Source: Candidatus Saccharimonadota bacterium (GTDB lineage: Bacteria > Patescibacteriota > Saccharimonadia > Saccharimonadales > Saccharimonadaceae). Taken from it: DNA of 32,884 nt. The translations under genes were made by a program, and so were the position numbers. The stretch is taken from positions 1-32,884 of the forward strand of contig JAFQXY010000008.1 of NCBI GenBank assembly GCA_017406745.1. Reading direction: 5' to 3'. Below the pieces are notes generated by a model. That model was not told the origin of the DNA. It saw only the letters and a list, made by a program, of their open reading frames with translations, and ran no database searches. This document shows, piece by piece, positions 7,793-16,175 of the stretch. Each line of letters starts with the position of its first letter. Position 1 is the first letter of the stretch.

Positions 7793-8386
7793 TCTATTTT
7801 CTAACGCCGCAGATAGTGTAATTTGATCGGCATAAGATAAATCTACACCCAGTGGCAACCCACGCGCCAACCTAGTTAATTTTAATTCAGGTTTTTTGCC
7901 GTGCAAGACTTTTTCTAATAGTAACGCCGTAGACTCACCCTCTACCGATGGGTTTGTAGCTATAATTACTTCTTGCACATTGTCGTCTTCTACTCTCTGC
8001 ACTAGTTCGGCGATATGTAATTGATCTGGTGTAATGCCGTCTATGGGCGAGATAGCCCCACCCAGCACATGATATGTGCCACGAAAACCCTTTGTTTGCT
8101 CTATGGCGTAAATATCCAAAGGCTCCTCTACTACCAGTACCGTAGTCTTATCGCGCTCCGGATCAGTGTAAAAAGGTGATAATTCTTCGCTAGCATCCAC
8201 CAAAGCAAAAGTTACTGGGCAAGATTTTACGCCACTGTGTAATTTATCTAAAGCACCAGCAATATTTTCTGTGATTTTTTCATTAGAACGAAAAAGATAG
8301 TAAGCATAACGCTCTGCCGTACGCGGACCAACACCAGGTAGCATTCCTAGTGCATCAATCACATCGGTTAATGCTTGCGGTAACAT
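7781..8386 (-). CDS. recR: Recombination mediator RecR lacking its zinc finger
   Basis: The 201-residue length and order of parts are typical of RecR, which acts in RecFOR loading of RecA at gaps. An N-terminal helix-hairpin-helix holds LGMLPGVGPRTAERYA (13-28). A Toprim domain starts at VLVVEEPLD (83-91) and includes EGESTA. Between them the family normally has a four-cysteine zinc finger at about 55-72. Here only C56 remains; the rest reads PVTFALVDASEELSPFY. The region is kept in length but the metal ligands are gone. The gene follows ybaB with a 7-base gap, a common bacterial pairing. Confidence 0.93.
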   Translation of the reverse strand: MLPQALTDVIDALGMLPGVGPRTAERYAYYLFRSNEKITENIAGALDKLHSGVKSCPVTFALVDASEELSPFYTDPERDKTTVLVVEEPLDIYAIEQTKGFRGTYHVLGGAISPIDGITPDQLHIAELVQRVEDDNVQEVIIATNPSVEGESTALLLEKVLHGKKPELKLTRLARGLPLGVDLSYADQITLSAALENRTKL

Positions 8387-8393
8387 CTTTTAT

Positions 8394-8699
8394 CTACATC
8401 CCAGGCAATCCACCCATGCCTAGCCCGCCCATCAATGGCTTCATTTTGTCCGTGGCGATTTCTTGTGCCTTAGCAAAACCATCGCGCATACAATTTTCTA
8501 TCCATCGCTCTAGTTCGTGTATATCGTCCAAATCAATTTTTTCTGGATCAATAGATACCTTTTTTACCTTTAGCTCGCCATTGATTTGCACCACTACTGC
8601 GCCATCACCGGCTTCTACTTCTACGATTTCATTTTTTAGCTCTTTCTGAGCCTTGCGAAGCTGATTTAGTAGCTTCATTTGGTCCATAGTTTGTCCCAT
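8394..8699 (-). CDS. ybaB: YbaB/EbfC-family nucleoid-associated protein
   Basis: A 101-residue DNA-binding protein. It starts with an N-terminal helix containing MKLLNQLRKAQKELKNE, followed by EVEAGDGAVVVQINGELKVKKVSIDPE, the conserved beta hairpin and dimer region of the family. It ends with a glycine/methionine-rich tail. The AAGGAG ribosome site upstream of the ATG at 8699 overlaps the stop of the preceding membrane-protein gene. Location next to recR is the usual arrangement. Confidence 0.93.
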   Translation of the reverse strand: MGQTMDQMKLLNQLRKAQKELKNEIVEVEAGDGAVVVQINGELKVKKVSIDPEKIDLDDIHELERWIENCMRDGFAKAQEIATDKMKPLMGGLGMGGLPGM

Positions 8700-8702
8700 A
8701 TA

Positions 8703-10133
8703 TTACTCCTTTACAGTATATAAATATATTATATCAGAATTATCCTTTAGTGGCGAGGTGATAATTTGTTTTAAATGATATTTCTCTGGCGTTTTCGAAT
8801 CACGCAAAATGGCCACCTCTTCAATGCCGGCTGGTACCGAATCCGCCACGGTGATATTTGTAGATTCTTCCAATATTTTATAGAAATCATAATGTTCCCC
8901 CACTACCAAAGTTTTATTATCTAAGTTTTTCCTAATTATTTTTAAATCATAGCTAAATTGGTTGGCTACTTCTGGATTATAGCGATATCCATAAACATAT
9001 TGCGCCAAGCTTGGTAAAATAATAAATGCAAATAATATAGTTAGTGGCACTAGCGCAGCGATACGCGCATAAGGGTTTTCCGGGAATAAGCCATACCATT
9101 TTTCCAGTAAATATTTCAAACCATGAGCCACCAAGATCGAAAGTGGCAAAAGTATAAATACAATTACACTGGGGTTAAAGCCAACAATGATTAGTGTAAA
9201 AAGTAATAATCCCGAAGCAATTGAATTGCGTGAAGCAAAAAAACCTTTAGTAGTAGAGAATAACCCAATCAGTGCCAAAGCTAGCATTGGCACACTTATT
9301 AGTGGTGACAAGAACACACTCCCCTCTATTGGCCACAAAGAAAAAGCCACTGAGAGCGCCGTAGCTATATTTGGCAAAAATCCCGACAGTGTGAAGTTTT
9401 GTGCAAATAATAATTCCATAATAGTATTAGGGTGGTGTATAACGTTAAGTAGTAACGCTACCATACCGCCCAAAATGATCAACCCCACTAATGCCAAAGG
9501 TAGTTTTGGTAAGCTTTTTACCACAAAGCGCAAATGTGGTTGTAAAAACACAAACAGCACGCAAAAAACCGCAAAATACAACATATACGGTGTAAATACC
9601 GACGCCAACAATGCTATAGCAAACAAAAAACAATAAGATGGTTTTGGGCGTTTTTCTCCTTGGATTTTTGACCCCAACCACAGTAATAACGCAGGCCAAA
9701 ATACCACCATAATTAACGGCGTTCCATTACCCGCCAAAAACAAAAATGGCGTAGATAGCACTACTAAACATGAAGCCAGTAAAGAAACATTGCTCTTAAA
9801 CCAGCGGTTAAGTAATAAAATCAGTAATAGCCCAAAAAACAACCCAACAACAATGCTGGGTAACTTTATTGCGTAGACTGTTAAGCCAAAGCACATAATA
9901 GATAATTTTTGCAAAACTCTGTAAGGCAAATCTACCAAATCGCCAGTAAACGGTGCATCTACAGACAATTGGTACGAATTTACCGCCGAATTAATCTCTG
10001 CTTCAGACAGCCCATATTGTGCAAATATAGGTAGCAAAAACAACAAGGCAATAAATGCCACCCCTAGTAGTATATACCCAATCACAAACCGGTATCTATA
10101 CAAAAAAAGTTTAGAGATAATAATTTTCTTCAC
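8703..10133 (-). CDS. Multi-pass membrane protein, GT-C glycosyltransferase-like
   Basis: A protein of 476 residues with about ten or more hydrophobic segments. The first periplasm-side loop carries YGLSEAEIN followed by VDLPYRVL and then a string of short helices. That pattern resembles ArnT/PMT-type GT-C enzymes, which use polyprenyl-phosphate sugars, but the usual acidic pair is only partly matched. Function is therefore tentative. I start at the GTG at 10133 (VKKIIISKLF) because a TGC-TATAAT box ends exactly six bases upstream; an upstream in-frame ATG at 10217 would cross the promoter. A -35-like TTGCAA lies 16 bases further up. Confidence 0.65.
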   Translation of the reverse strand: MKKIIISKLFLYRYRFVIGYILLGVAFIALLFLLPIFAQYGLSEAEINSAVNSYQLSVDAPFTGDLVDLPYRVLQKLSIMCFGLTVYAIKLPSIVVGLFFGLLLILLLNRWFKSNVSLLASCLVVLSTPFLFLAGNGTPLIMVVFWPALLLWLGSKIQGEKRPKPSYCFLFAIALLASVFTPYMLYFAVFCVLFVFLQPHLRFVVKSLPKLPLALVGLIILGGMVALLLNVIHHPNTIMELLFAQNFTLSGFLPNIATALSVAFSLWPIEGSVFLSPLISVPMLALALIGLFSTTKGFFASRNSIASGLLLFTLIIVGFNPSVIVFILLPLSILVAHGLKYLLEKWYGLFPENPYARIAALVPLTILFAFIILPSLAQYVYGYRYNPEVANQFSYDLKIIRKNLDNKTLVVGEHYDFYKILEESTNITVADSVPAGIEEVAILRDSKTPEKYHLKQIITSPLKDNSDIIYLYTVKE

Positions 10134-10139
10134 ATTACC

Positions 10140-10148
10140 ATTATAGCA
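10140..10148 (-). promoter_or_regulatory. Extended -10 of the GT-C-like gene (leaderless, GTG start)
   Basis: TGC-TATAAT on the minus strand, six bases before a GTG at 10133. The same spacing at a GTG codon is useful evidence that the spacing, not the ATG, is the conserved element. Confidence 0.7.
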
Positions 10149-10216
10149 CGCAAGTATTTTTTTGCAAATGATACCACCACGCCAAAATGGCACCACACCA
10201 AAGCCATAAAGGAGCA

Positions 10217-11584
10217 TTATTCCCTAGTAGGATCTAGTGACATAAAACGTAGTAATTCCGGATGAAAATATAATTCAATTTTGCCTACGGCGCCGTGGCG
10301 GTGTTTTGCCACCAAAAGCTCGGTGATATGTGTTTCTTCGTAATTATCGTCATTTTGCCGGTAATAATCTGGGCGGTGTAAAAACATCACCAAATCGGCA
10401 TCTTGTTCAATAGAGCCAGATTCACGCAGATCTGATAGCACCGGCCTTGGATCATCTCGCCCAGTCACGTTACGTGAGAGCTGTGCCAAAGCAATTACTG
10501 GTATTTCTAGCTCACGCGCCAAAATCTTTAACCCGCGAGAAATTTCCGTTACCTCCTGCACGCGATTACCAGCGTATCTATTAGAACCTTGTATTAGCTG
10601 TAAATAATCCACAATCACTATGCCAATATCATGGTCGTGCATAGCACGGCGAGCCTTATTGCGTAGCTCTACTATGGTCATAGAGCTAGTATCATCAATA
10701 TATATAGGGAGTTCATCCATTTCGGCCATTGCGTCTCCAATTTTAGCAAATTCATCATCAGTTAAATTACCAGTACGAATATTCCAGTTGTTTACGCCAG
10801 ATACATCCGATATCATTCTGTCTACGATCTCGTTGCTCGCCATTTCCATAGAGAAAAACAGCGCGCCTTTGCCGTTAATACTAGCAATATTATAAGCAAG
10901 GTTCTGCGCAAAAGTAGTCTTACCCATTGCTGGACGTGCGCCAATAATTATCAAATCACCCTTTTGGAAGCCAGCCGTCTTCTTATCTAAATCCCTAAAA
11001 CCAGTCTTTAGCCCGCGCAACGCACCCTTATTTTTGTGTAGTTCCTCTATCCTGTCAAAAGCGTCCGCTAGTAGTTGATCCATAGAAGAATAATCGCTTT
11101 TGACAACTTTGTCAGATACTTCAAAAAGCTCTTTTTCAGCGGTACCAATTAATTCGCCTACATTTACTCCGTCTTCGTATGCTTTATTGGCAATTTCCGT
11201 ACCGGCCTTAATTAGCCTGCGTCTGGTAGATGTTTTTTCTACGATCTCTGCGTATGCTGTTGCATGGGCAGAAGTAGGTACAAAATTAGTTAGTTCTGCC
11301 AAATATGGCGCACCACCTACGGCTTTCAACTTTTTTATATTTTTCAACTCATTGGTTAGGGTAAGTAAATCTATTGGGCGATGTTGGTCATACAGGCTAG
11401 CCATAGCGCCAAAGATAATTTGATGACGTTCCTCATAAAAATCCGACGGTTTTACAATTGTCAAAACCTCAGGCAGTACATTTTCGGATAGCATCACTGC
11501 ACCTAGTAGTGATTGTTCCGCTACGATATCTTGCGGTGGTACTCTGCCACCAGCATCACTAAAACGGGTCTTCTCCTCCATCAT
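10217..11584 (-). CDS. dnaB: Replicative DNA helicase DnaB
   Basis: A 455-residue hexameric helicase that unwinds DNA at the replication fork. The N-terminal domain (DIVAEQSLLGAVMLSE) is followed by the RecA-like motor. The Walker A motif is GARPAMGKTT (K222) and Walker B is IVIVDYLQLI. Further conserved blocks are AQLSRNVTGRDDPRP, SDLRESGSIEQDAD and LLVAKHRHG. Two adjacent ATGs (11584 and 11581) are possible starts, with GGAGG and GAGG sites upstream. The 5' end overlaps the end of dnaX by 26 bases, so both replication proteins are probably coupled. Confidence 0.97.
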   Translation of the reverse strand: MMEEKTRFSDAGGRVPPQDIVAEQSLLGAVMLSENVLPEVLTIVKPSDFYEERHQIIFGAMASLYDQHRPIDLLTLTNELKNIKKLKAVGGAPYLAELTNFVPTSAHATAYAEIVEKTSTRRRLIKAGTEIANKAYEDGVNVGELIGTAEKELFEVSDKVVKSDYSSMDQLLADAFDRIEELHKNKGALRGLKTGFRDLDKKTAGFQKGDLIIIGARPAMGKTTFAQNLAYNIASINGKGALFFSMEMASNEIVDRMISDVSGVNNWNIRTGNLTDDEFAKIGDAMAEMDELPIYIDDTSSMTIVELRNKARRAMHDHDIGIVIVDYLQLIQGSNRYAGNRVQEVTEISRGLKILARELEIPVIALAQLSRNVTGRDDPRPVLSDLRESGSIEQDADLVMFLHRPDYYRQNDDNYEETHITELLVAKHRHGAVGKIELYFHPELLRFMSLDPTRE

Positions 11585-12947
11585 TTTTTACCTCACCTCC
11601 CATTATATCAGAAATTTTAGCTAGCAGACCATCGTTTTTGGTATTTTTTGGACTTTCGCCAAATTCATGAACAACAATTTTTATCCCGCTCGCTACACTA
11701 GTTAAAATCTGTTTATTTGCATCTTTAGATAATATATTATAAACAAACTTATGATTAGGGTAGATATCTAAGGTGTTACCGTTAAGCTCGTGGGTAGTTT
11801 TTAGTAGTTGAGAATATATTGTATCACTTAAATCTTTTATTTTTGCAACATAGGCGCCCCAGTTAAAATCCGTGATACCAGTGCTGGTATTTATGCCGTT
11901 AATATTGGTATTTGCAGTGCCAATGTTGGTACTTTTAGTGCTAACATTGGCGATTGTGGCACCAGCTTTCACTACACTAGTTTTGACACCCGTATTTCTA
12001 GAGGTAGTCAAGCAAGACGGCTCATAAGCTAACGCTACTAATAGTTTTGCCTCACCAAAAGGATCTTTAATCTCAGGCAACTTGGCCAGTAGTGGCAATA
12101 ACTCTTCTTTTGGATTATCAACAATCTGTTTTATCATTTCTTCTGCCAAAGTTTCTGGCTTTATTCCACTAGACAACAATTCCTTTAAAAGTGTTGTAAT
12201 TTTTACAACATCACCAACTATGTAGTCGGCCAATAAATTAGCAATTTTTTCATCATCTGGCAAGCCCATAGCGCCCATTACCTTTTCTTTGGTAATTTCG
12301 TTTGTACCATCAGACAATGTAGATATTTGGTCTAACAAGCTCAAAGAATCGCGAAACGACCCACCTCCACGCTTGACTACTACCGTCAGCGCCTCATCAG
12401 TAATTTTTATACCTTCTTTTTCGCAAATAGTTTTTAGGTGCGATTCCATAGTGGCTGTATCTGCTAGTCTAAAAATATAAGTCTGCGCTCGCGAAGTAAT
12501 AGTCACGGGTACTTTGTGCGCATCCGTGGTGGCCATAATAAATATTACATGGCTAGGTGGTTCCTCCAAAGTTTTCAGTAGTGCATTAAAAGCCTCTTTT
12601 GTAAGCATGTGCACTTCATCAATAATATAAACTTTGTATTTGCCAGTAGTGGGAGCAATGTTCGCTTTTTCGCGTAGCTCTCGTATATTGTCTATGCCAC
12701 GGTTAGATGCTCCATCTATCTCGATAATATCAATATAATCATCTTCTATTTGATAATCAAAATTATTTACTGCATGCGCAAAAATTCGTGCCACACTAGT
12801 TTTACCAGTGCCCCTAGGCCCGATAAAAAGATAAGCATGAGAGATTTTGCCTTGCTCCAAAGAACTAGCCAAAACCTTTGTCACTTGCTCTTGTCCTACA
12901 ACCTCGGCAAGCTTTGTAGGCCGGTACCGCCTATACAAACTTTTCAT
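11559..12947 (-). CDS. dnaX: DNA polymerase III subunit gamma/tau without its zinc module
   Basis: A 462-residue clamp-loader ATPase. Walker A is GPRGTGKT (43-50), Walker B is IIDEVHML, and the SRC-like motif TITSRAQTYIF follows. In most bacteria a four-cysteine zinc module sits just after Walker A. Here residues 60-72 run straight from AHAVNN to IDIIEIDGASNRG with a short acidic linker and no cysteine. A threonine/asparagine-rich low-complexity segment lies between the core and the C-terminal region. The TATAAT at 12954-12959 ends six bases before the ATG and overlaps the upstream gene's stop codon. Confidence 0.96.
   Translation of the reverse strand: MKSLYRRYRPTKLAEVVGQEQVTKVLASSLEQGKISHAYLFIGPRGTGKTSVARIFAHAVNNFDYQIEDDYIDIIEIDGASNRGIDNIRELREKANIAPTTGKYKVYIIDEVHMLTKEAFNALLKTLEEPPSHVIFIMATTDAHKVPVTITSRAQTYIFRLADTATMESHLKTICEKEGIKITDEALTVVVKRGGGSFRDSLSLLDQISTLSDGTNEITKEKVMGAMGLPDDEKIANLLADYIVGDVVKITTLLKELLSSGIKPETLAEEMIKQIVDNPKEELLPLLAKLPEIKDPFGEAKLLVALAYEPSCLTTSRNTGVKTSVVKAGATIANVSTKSTNIGTANTNINGINTSTGITDFNWGAYVAKIKDLSDTIYSQLLKTTHELNGNTLDIYPNHKFVYNILSKDANKQILTSVASGIKIVVHEFGESPKNTKNDGLLAKISDIMGGEVKNDGGEDPF
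12192..12210. repeat. Palindrome copy inside dnaX
   Basis: The exact 19-bp palindrome TGTTGTAATTTTTACAACA lies within the dnaX coding sequence, encoding part of GDVVKITTLL on the minus strand. It is identical to the copy upstream of cysS. Confidence 0.7.
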
Positions 12948-12953
12948 AACAAT

Positions 12954-12959
12954 ATTATA
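12954..12959 (-). promoter_or_regulatory. dnaX -10 box overlapping the upstream stop codon
   Basis: TATAAT ends six bases before the dnaX ATG at 12947. Its TAA is the stop codon of the preceding gene (12955-12957). Confidence 0.55.
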
Positions 12960-13473
12960 ATGCAGCCTCTACCGCCGCCCATGTAGCTTCGTCATTGTTG
13001 GCGGGAATAGTTACGCTTACCTGCGACCCATTGCGCAAGTGGAAATATGTTACCGATGCATACAAAATCTGATATTCCTTACCAGCAACTTCTACAAAAT
13101 ATTTATCATCGTGGTGTGTGAGCGTGCCTATTACTGTTTTGCGTTCCACTGGCCCAATTTGCTTATATAGGAATTTACCATCATCCGTAATTGTAAGTTT
13201 CATAATGTCGCCCTCCACCAACTTAGACTTAGAAGCGTAATTTGCAGGTACAGGATAGTTTTTGCCGTCTGGCCCAATCATAATTTGACCGTCAAAGATA
13301 CCTTCCACAATCTTGCCGTCTGGGCTACTAACAACTGTTTCTCTTGGTGCAGTAATAGTTTCACCGTCACCAAGGATAGAGACTAGAAGCTCTTTTGCGG
13401 CAGACAAATTAGTCTCAGCTTCGCCAATCAAGCTACGTAATCTTTTTATTTGTTTTTCTGGTATTTCAGACAT
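12955..13473 (-). CDS. Conserved-looking hypothetical with a tandem beta-domain repeat
   Basis: A 172-residue protein that I do not recognise. Residues 1-35 form a charged helix (KQIKRLRSLIGEAETNLSAAKELL). Two similar modules follow. One runs from IVEGIFDGQIMIGPDGKNY to KLTITDDGKF; the other runs from VIGTLTHHDDKYFVEVAGKEY to VSVTIPANN. Each has the pattern G-x-aromatic, Y-x-(V/I), Y-A, L-x-x-G, (V/L)-T-I, like small beta-barrels that could bind nucleic acid. Position directly before dnaX suggests a replication or nucleoid role, but this is only contextual. The ATG at 13473 follows CGAGGTG closely; a GTG at 13476 is also possible. Confidence 0.75.
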   Translation of the reverse strand: MSEIPEKQIKRLRSLIGEAETNLSAAKELLVSILGDGETITAPRETVVSSPDGKIVEGIFDGQIMIGPDGKNYPVPANYASKSKLVEGDIMKLTITDDGKFLYKQIGPVERKTVIGTLTHHDDKYFVEVAGKEYQILYASVTYFHLRNGSQVSVTIPANNDEATWAAVEAAL

Positions 13474-13510
13474 CACCTCGCATCCCGTCTAAATATATAG
13501 TATTAATATT

Positions 13511-13539
13511 ATATTATATCTTTATCATCGTAAAGTCAA
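13511..13539 (-). promoter_or_regulatory. Sigma70-type promoter of the hypothetical/dnaX/dnaB group
   Basis: TTGACT (13534-13539 on the plus map) and TAATAT (13511-13516) are separated by 17 bp on the minus strand; an overlapping TATAAT gives 15 bp. The leader is about 30 bases. Confidence 0.6.
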
Positions 13540-13600
13540 GAGCTTTATTTAATTTTTTATTAAAAGTTTTCCACCATTTTAACATCGGTAACGCCAAAAG

Positions 13601-13619
13601 TGTTGTAATTTTTACAATA
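13601..13619. repeat. Third copy of the TGTTGTAATTTTTACAACA palindrome
   Basis: TGTTGTAATTTTTACAATA matches the copies at 2422-2440 and 12192-12210 in 18 of 19 positions. It lies 16 bases beyond the stop of the serine-hydrolase gene and, read on the minus strand, is followed by CACTTTT. It could be a weak terminator or a protein-binding site. Confidence 0.6.
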
Positions 13620-13634
13620 AGCATCCACTATATT

Positions 13635-14672
13635 TTAGCTTGCATTTTTTACGGCGCTTTCTATCATTGTCCCCAGCTCTCTAATCTTATGGTAATCCAC
13701 CCGATTTGTCATCACCACCAACACAAAAGTACGATCTAAATCCTTAAAATGCACAATGGCAGAATCATGATAAATGTTCCAATATTTATCATCGGCATTG
13801 TAATCCCACCCTACTTTATTATATACATCTACCGCACTAGAAAACCCGCTCGGCAAACCCTGTCGCCAATTATATTCTGTAGTGGGCTGGTTCAAAAACG
13901 AATCCCACATTTTTGCCAGTAAATTGCTGTCCGTAATATCTGGGTGTTGGTAAAATCTCCGCATTATGCGAGTAATATCTTCTGCATTGGAAACTAGCCC
14001 AGAAATATCCGATCCTCTAATTCCCCACTCGCCATATATAATATTATCTAATTTATCTGAGCCAATTTTAGCCCACAAAGTTTCTGCACAAGCAGAATGT
14101 GATTCACGGATAGCCAAATCTAAACATTTTAAAATTGTATACCCCGTACTACCCGCTGGGGTATCGGCCTGCCAAACCCCATCCTGTATTAGCCTATAAC
14201 CCTCATACACCACGAATAATTTATAAAGAGAAGCCGTGTTGTATGACTCGGTAGAGTTATATCGCACTGCCCACTCTTTGCGATCCAAATCATAAATTGC
14301 CACGCTCTTATTGCCAGACACTCCACCAGCCCAAGCCTCCACTACAGATTTTAGCTCTATAGCCGGCGGCAATTCTTTGTCCAAATCGACACTATCACTA
14401 GAGTTATCGGCGCCATCATTATTATCTTCATACCCCAGATTATCGGAACTTTCAGACGCGCTTCCTTCATTTGTTAAATCCTCATTTACAGTGTCTTTTT
14501 GTCCTAAATTACTGATTTTCAGCAATAATACAACCAAAAACGCCACTGCCAATAGTATGCACACCAACAACAATGCATAATCACGCCGTCTAATTGGCGA
14601 AGCATTCGGCATACTAATATCGCCTAATGGCTCCTCTACGGCCTTTCGCTGGCTAATCTTTCTATGAACCAT
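13635..14672 (-). CDS. Membrane-anchored serine hydrolase, class A beta-lactamase-like fold
   Basis: A 345-residue protein. A transmembrane segment at about 33-52 follows a short basic cytoplasmic tail. An acidic Ser/Asp/Asn linker (60-100) leads to an external catalytic domain. The domain has the S-x-x-K motif as SLYK (S148, K151), SHS (191-193) in place of SDN, and KVG (286-288) in place of KTG. This resembles the beta-lactamase2 family, whose members include cell-wall peptidases; true beta-lactamase activity is not implied. The 5' end overlaps the CapA-like gene, so the pair is probably one operon. Confidence 0.82.
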   Translation of the reverse strand: MVHRKISQRKAVEEPLGDISMPNASPIRRRDYALLLVCILLAVAFLVVLLLKISNLGQKDTVNEDLTNEGSASESSDNLGYEDNNDGADNSSDSVDLDKELPPAIELKSVVEAWAGGVSGNKSVAIYDLDRKEWAVRYNSTESYNTASLYKLFVVYEGYRLIQDGVWQADTPAGSTGYTILKCLDLAIRESHSACAETLWAKIGSDKLDNIIYGEWGIRGSDISGLVSNAEDITRIMRRFYQHPDITDSNLLAKMWDSFLNQPTTEYNWRQGLPSGFSSAVDVYNKVGWDYNADDKYWNIYHDSAIVHFKDLDRTFVLVVMTNRVDYHKIRELGTMIESAVKNAS

Positions 14673-16123
14673 TTTGCATTATTTTCATCCATTAATTCTG
14701 TTTGCATATTACCATCGTATACGGTAGGTAAAATCTTAGTTTGTAGCAATTTGCCATCATAGAAATAATGCGCCAATATCAAGCTTCTAGTGGTACCGGG
14801 CCACCAAACTTGGTCAAAGAACAAATTACCTAGCCCGTAGTAAATTACTCCATCACCATACAATTCAAAAGTTTGTGGCTGATGTGCCGAAGTACCCACC
14901 ACCACATCTGCCCCCAAGTCAATCAAATGGCGGAAGAACCCTACTTGATCACCAGCAGAGGAATCTGCGTAATCACAAGTGTTATCTTCTACTTCCGATA
15001 CATAAGCACTACACTCGTAATATTGTATATCTACAATAACAATATCACCGCGCGCCTTAGCAGTTTTTATTTGTTCTTCTGCCACTTCCTCATAATATTG
15101 ATTAGCACCAGGAGTATTATCTAAAGTGGCACCCCCAGTAGATTGATTAAATGCCAACATCGTGATATCAGTATTTTTTTCATTAATTTCTAGTGGCGTG
15201 CTTGCTTCAGAGGCTGTTTTACCACCGCCTACAATTTTTATCCCATTATCAATATAAGTATCAATAGTTTCTAGTGCAGATTCATCGCCACAATCTTGAT
15301 TGTGGTTGCCAGTTAACTCTACAATATCTAGCCCAATAGCCGTAAGCGTTGCCACAAATCTTTTATCTGAGCTTATATTATCGCCTGTAGCAAAATCCGA
15401 AAAAGAGGATTCGTTGGAAGTATGGGTTAAATCAAAACTACTTAAAAATCCACCGATTTTCTCGGCAAAATAGTTAGCGTCGCCCACTTGGTATAATTTT
15501 TTATTCATACCGCGCGACAAAGCCGTAACACCAGTCTGCGCAAAAGTTAGTACGCTATCTTTACTAGGATATTGCCTAGAAAAACTACTATCTACTATTG
15601 GCTTGATTTCTTCGTCAAATTTCTCAGACTCAAAACTCACAATTCTATATACGGCACCAGTATCAAAATTATCCAAATAATAATTATTATTTATGCTTAG
15701 TAATTTTTGCTTAAAATCTAATTCTGATATATCTATCATTTTATAATTAACGTCTGCTACGTAGGCATCGGCAAACAAAAACTCCGGCTCACTCACATCA
15801 ATATTATCATCTAGATTATAAAAATCTGTTACTGGCACCATTACTTGATACAAATATTCGCCATTTGCTAGACTGGGCAATTCAAGCTCGTACCGCGCCG
15901 ATATCTTTACGTCTTTATCTAGTTCCACTTCATCGGTGAAAATCTCCTCTAGTTTGGCTAGTTCTTCACTAGATAGATTTTCATCATAATACACTACTCC
16001 AGGTACGTAAAAAATGCCAGTTTTTGTAAAAAATTGCACACCAAAAAAAGCAAGCGCAAACACAAAAACAAAAATCACTACACCACGCATTCCCCACCGC
16101 ACCTTAGACACACGTCTTCTCAT
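14636..16123 (-). CDS. CapA/PgsA-type (PGA_cap) metallophosphatase-fold membrane protein
   Basis: A 495-residue protein with one N-terminal membrane anchor (about residues 13-30) and a large external domain. The C-terminal half has the PGA_cap signatures: ELTGNHNQDCG, KIVGGG, TMLAFN, then DLGADVVVGTSAHQPQ and YYGLGNLFFDQ. The family is related to poly-gamma-glutamate capsule proteins, but in most lineages its function is unknown. No other capB/capC-like genes are nearby. I start at the ATG at 16123 (MRRRVSKVRW), because a TGT-TATAAT box ends six bases upstream; the in-frame ATG at 16156 would lie upstream of that box. Confidence 0.88.
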   Translation of the reverse strand: MRRRVSKVRWGMRGVVIFVFVFALAFFGVQFFTKTGIFYVPGVVYYDENLSSEELAKLEEIFTDEVELDKDVKISARYELELPSLANGEYLYQVMVPVTDFYNLDDNIDVSEPEFLFADAYVADVNYKMIDISELDFKQKLLSINNNYYLDNFDTGAVYRIVSFESEKFDEEIKPIVDSSFSRQYPSKDSVLTFAQTGVTALSRGMNKKLYQVGDANYFAEKIGGFLSSFDLTHTSNESSFSDFATGDNISSDKRFVATLTAIGLDIVELTGNHNQDCGDESALETIDTYIDNGIKIVGGGKTASEASTPLEINEKNTDITMLAFNQSTGGATLDNTPGANQYYEEVAEEQIKTAKARGDIVIVDIQYYECSAYVSEVEDNTCDYADSSAGDQVGFFRHLIDLGADVVVGTSAHQPQTFELYGDGVIYYGLGNLFFDQVWWPGTTRSLILAHYFYDGKLLQTKILPTVYDGNMQTELMDENNAKWFIERLASERP

Positions 16124-16129
16124 ACTCAC

Positions 16130-16138
16130 ATTATAACA
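16130..16138 (-). promoter_or_regulatory. Extended -10 of the CapA-like gene (leaderless)
   Basis: TGT-TATAAT on the minus strand, six bases before the ATG at 16123. Confidence 0.7.
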
Positions 16139-16160
16139 CACAAAAATAATATACAAAATA

Positions 16161-16169
16161 TGGTATAAT
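16161..16169 (+). promoter_or_regulatory. Extended -10 of the GH97-like gene (leaderless)
   Basis: TGG-TATAAT ends six bases before the ATG at 16176. It shares a 52-bp divergent gap with the CapA-like promoter, so each gene's -35 region overlaps the other's promoter. Confidence 0.7.
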
Positions 16170-16175
16170 GAACTT

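Noticed and set aside
13635-14672. A true antibiotic-inactivating beta-lactamase
   Set aside because: The SDN and KTG motifs are replaced by SHS and KVG, and the protein is a membrane-anchored form; only the fold can be supported.
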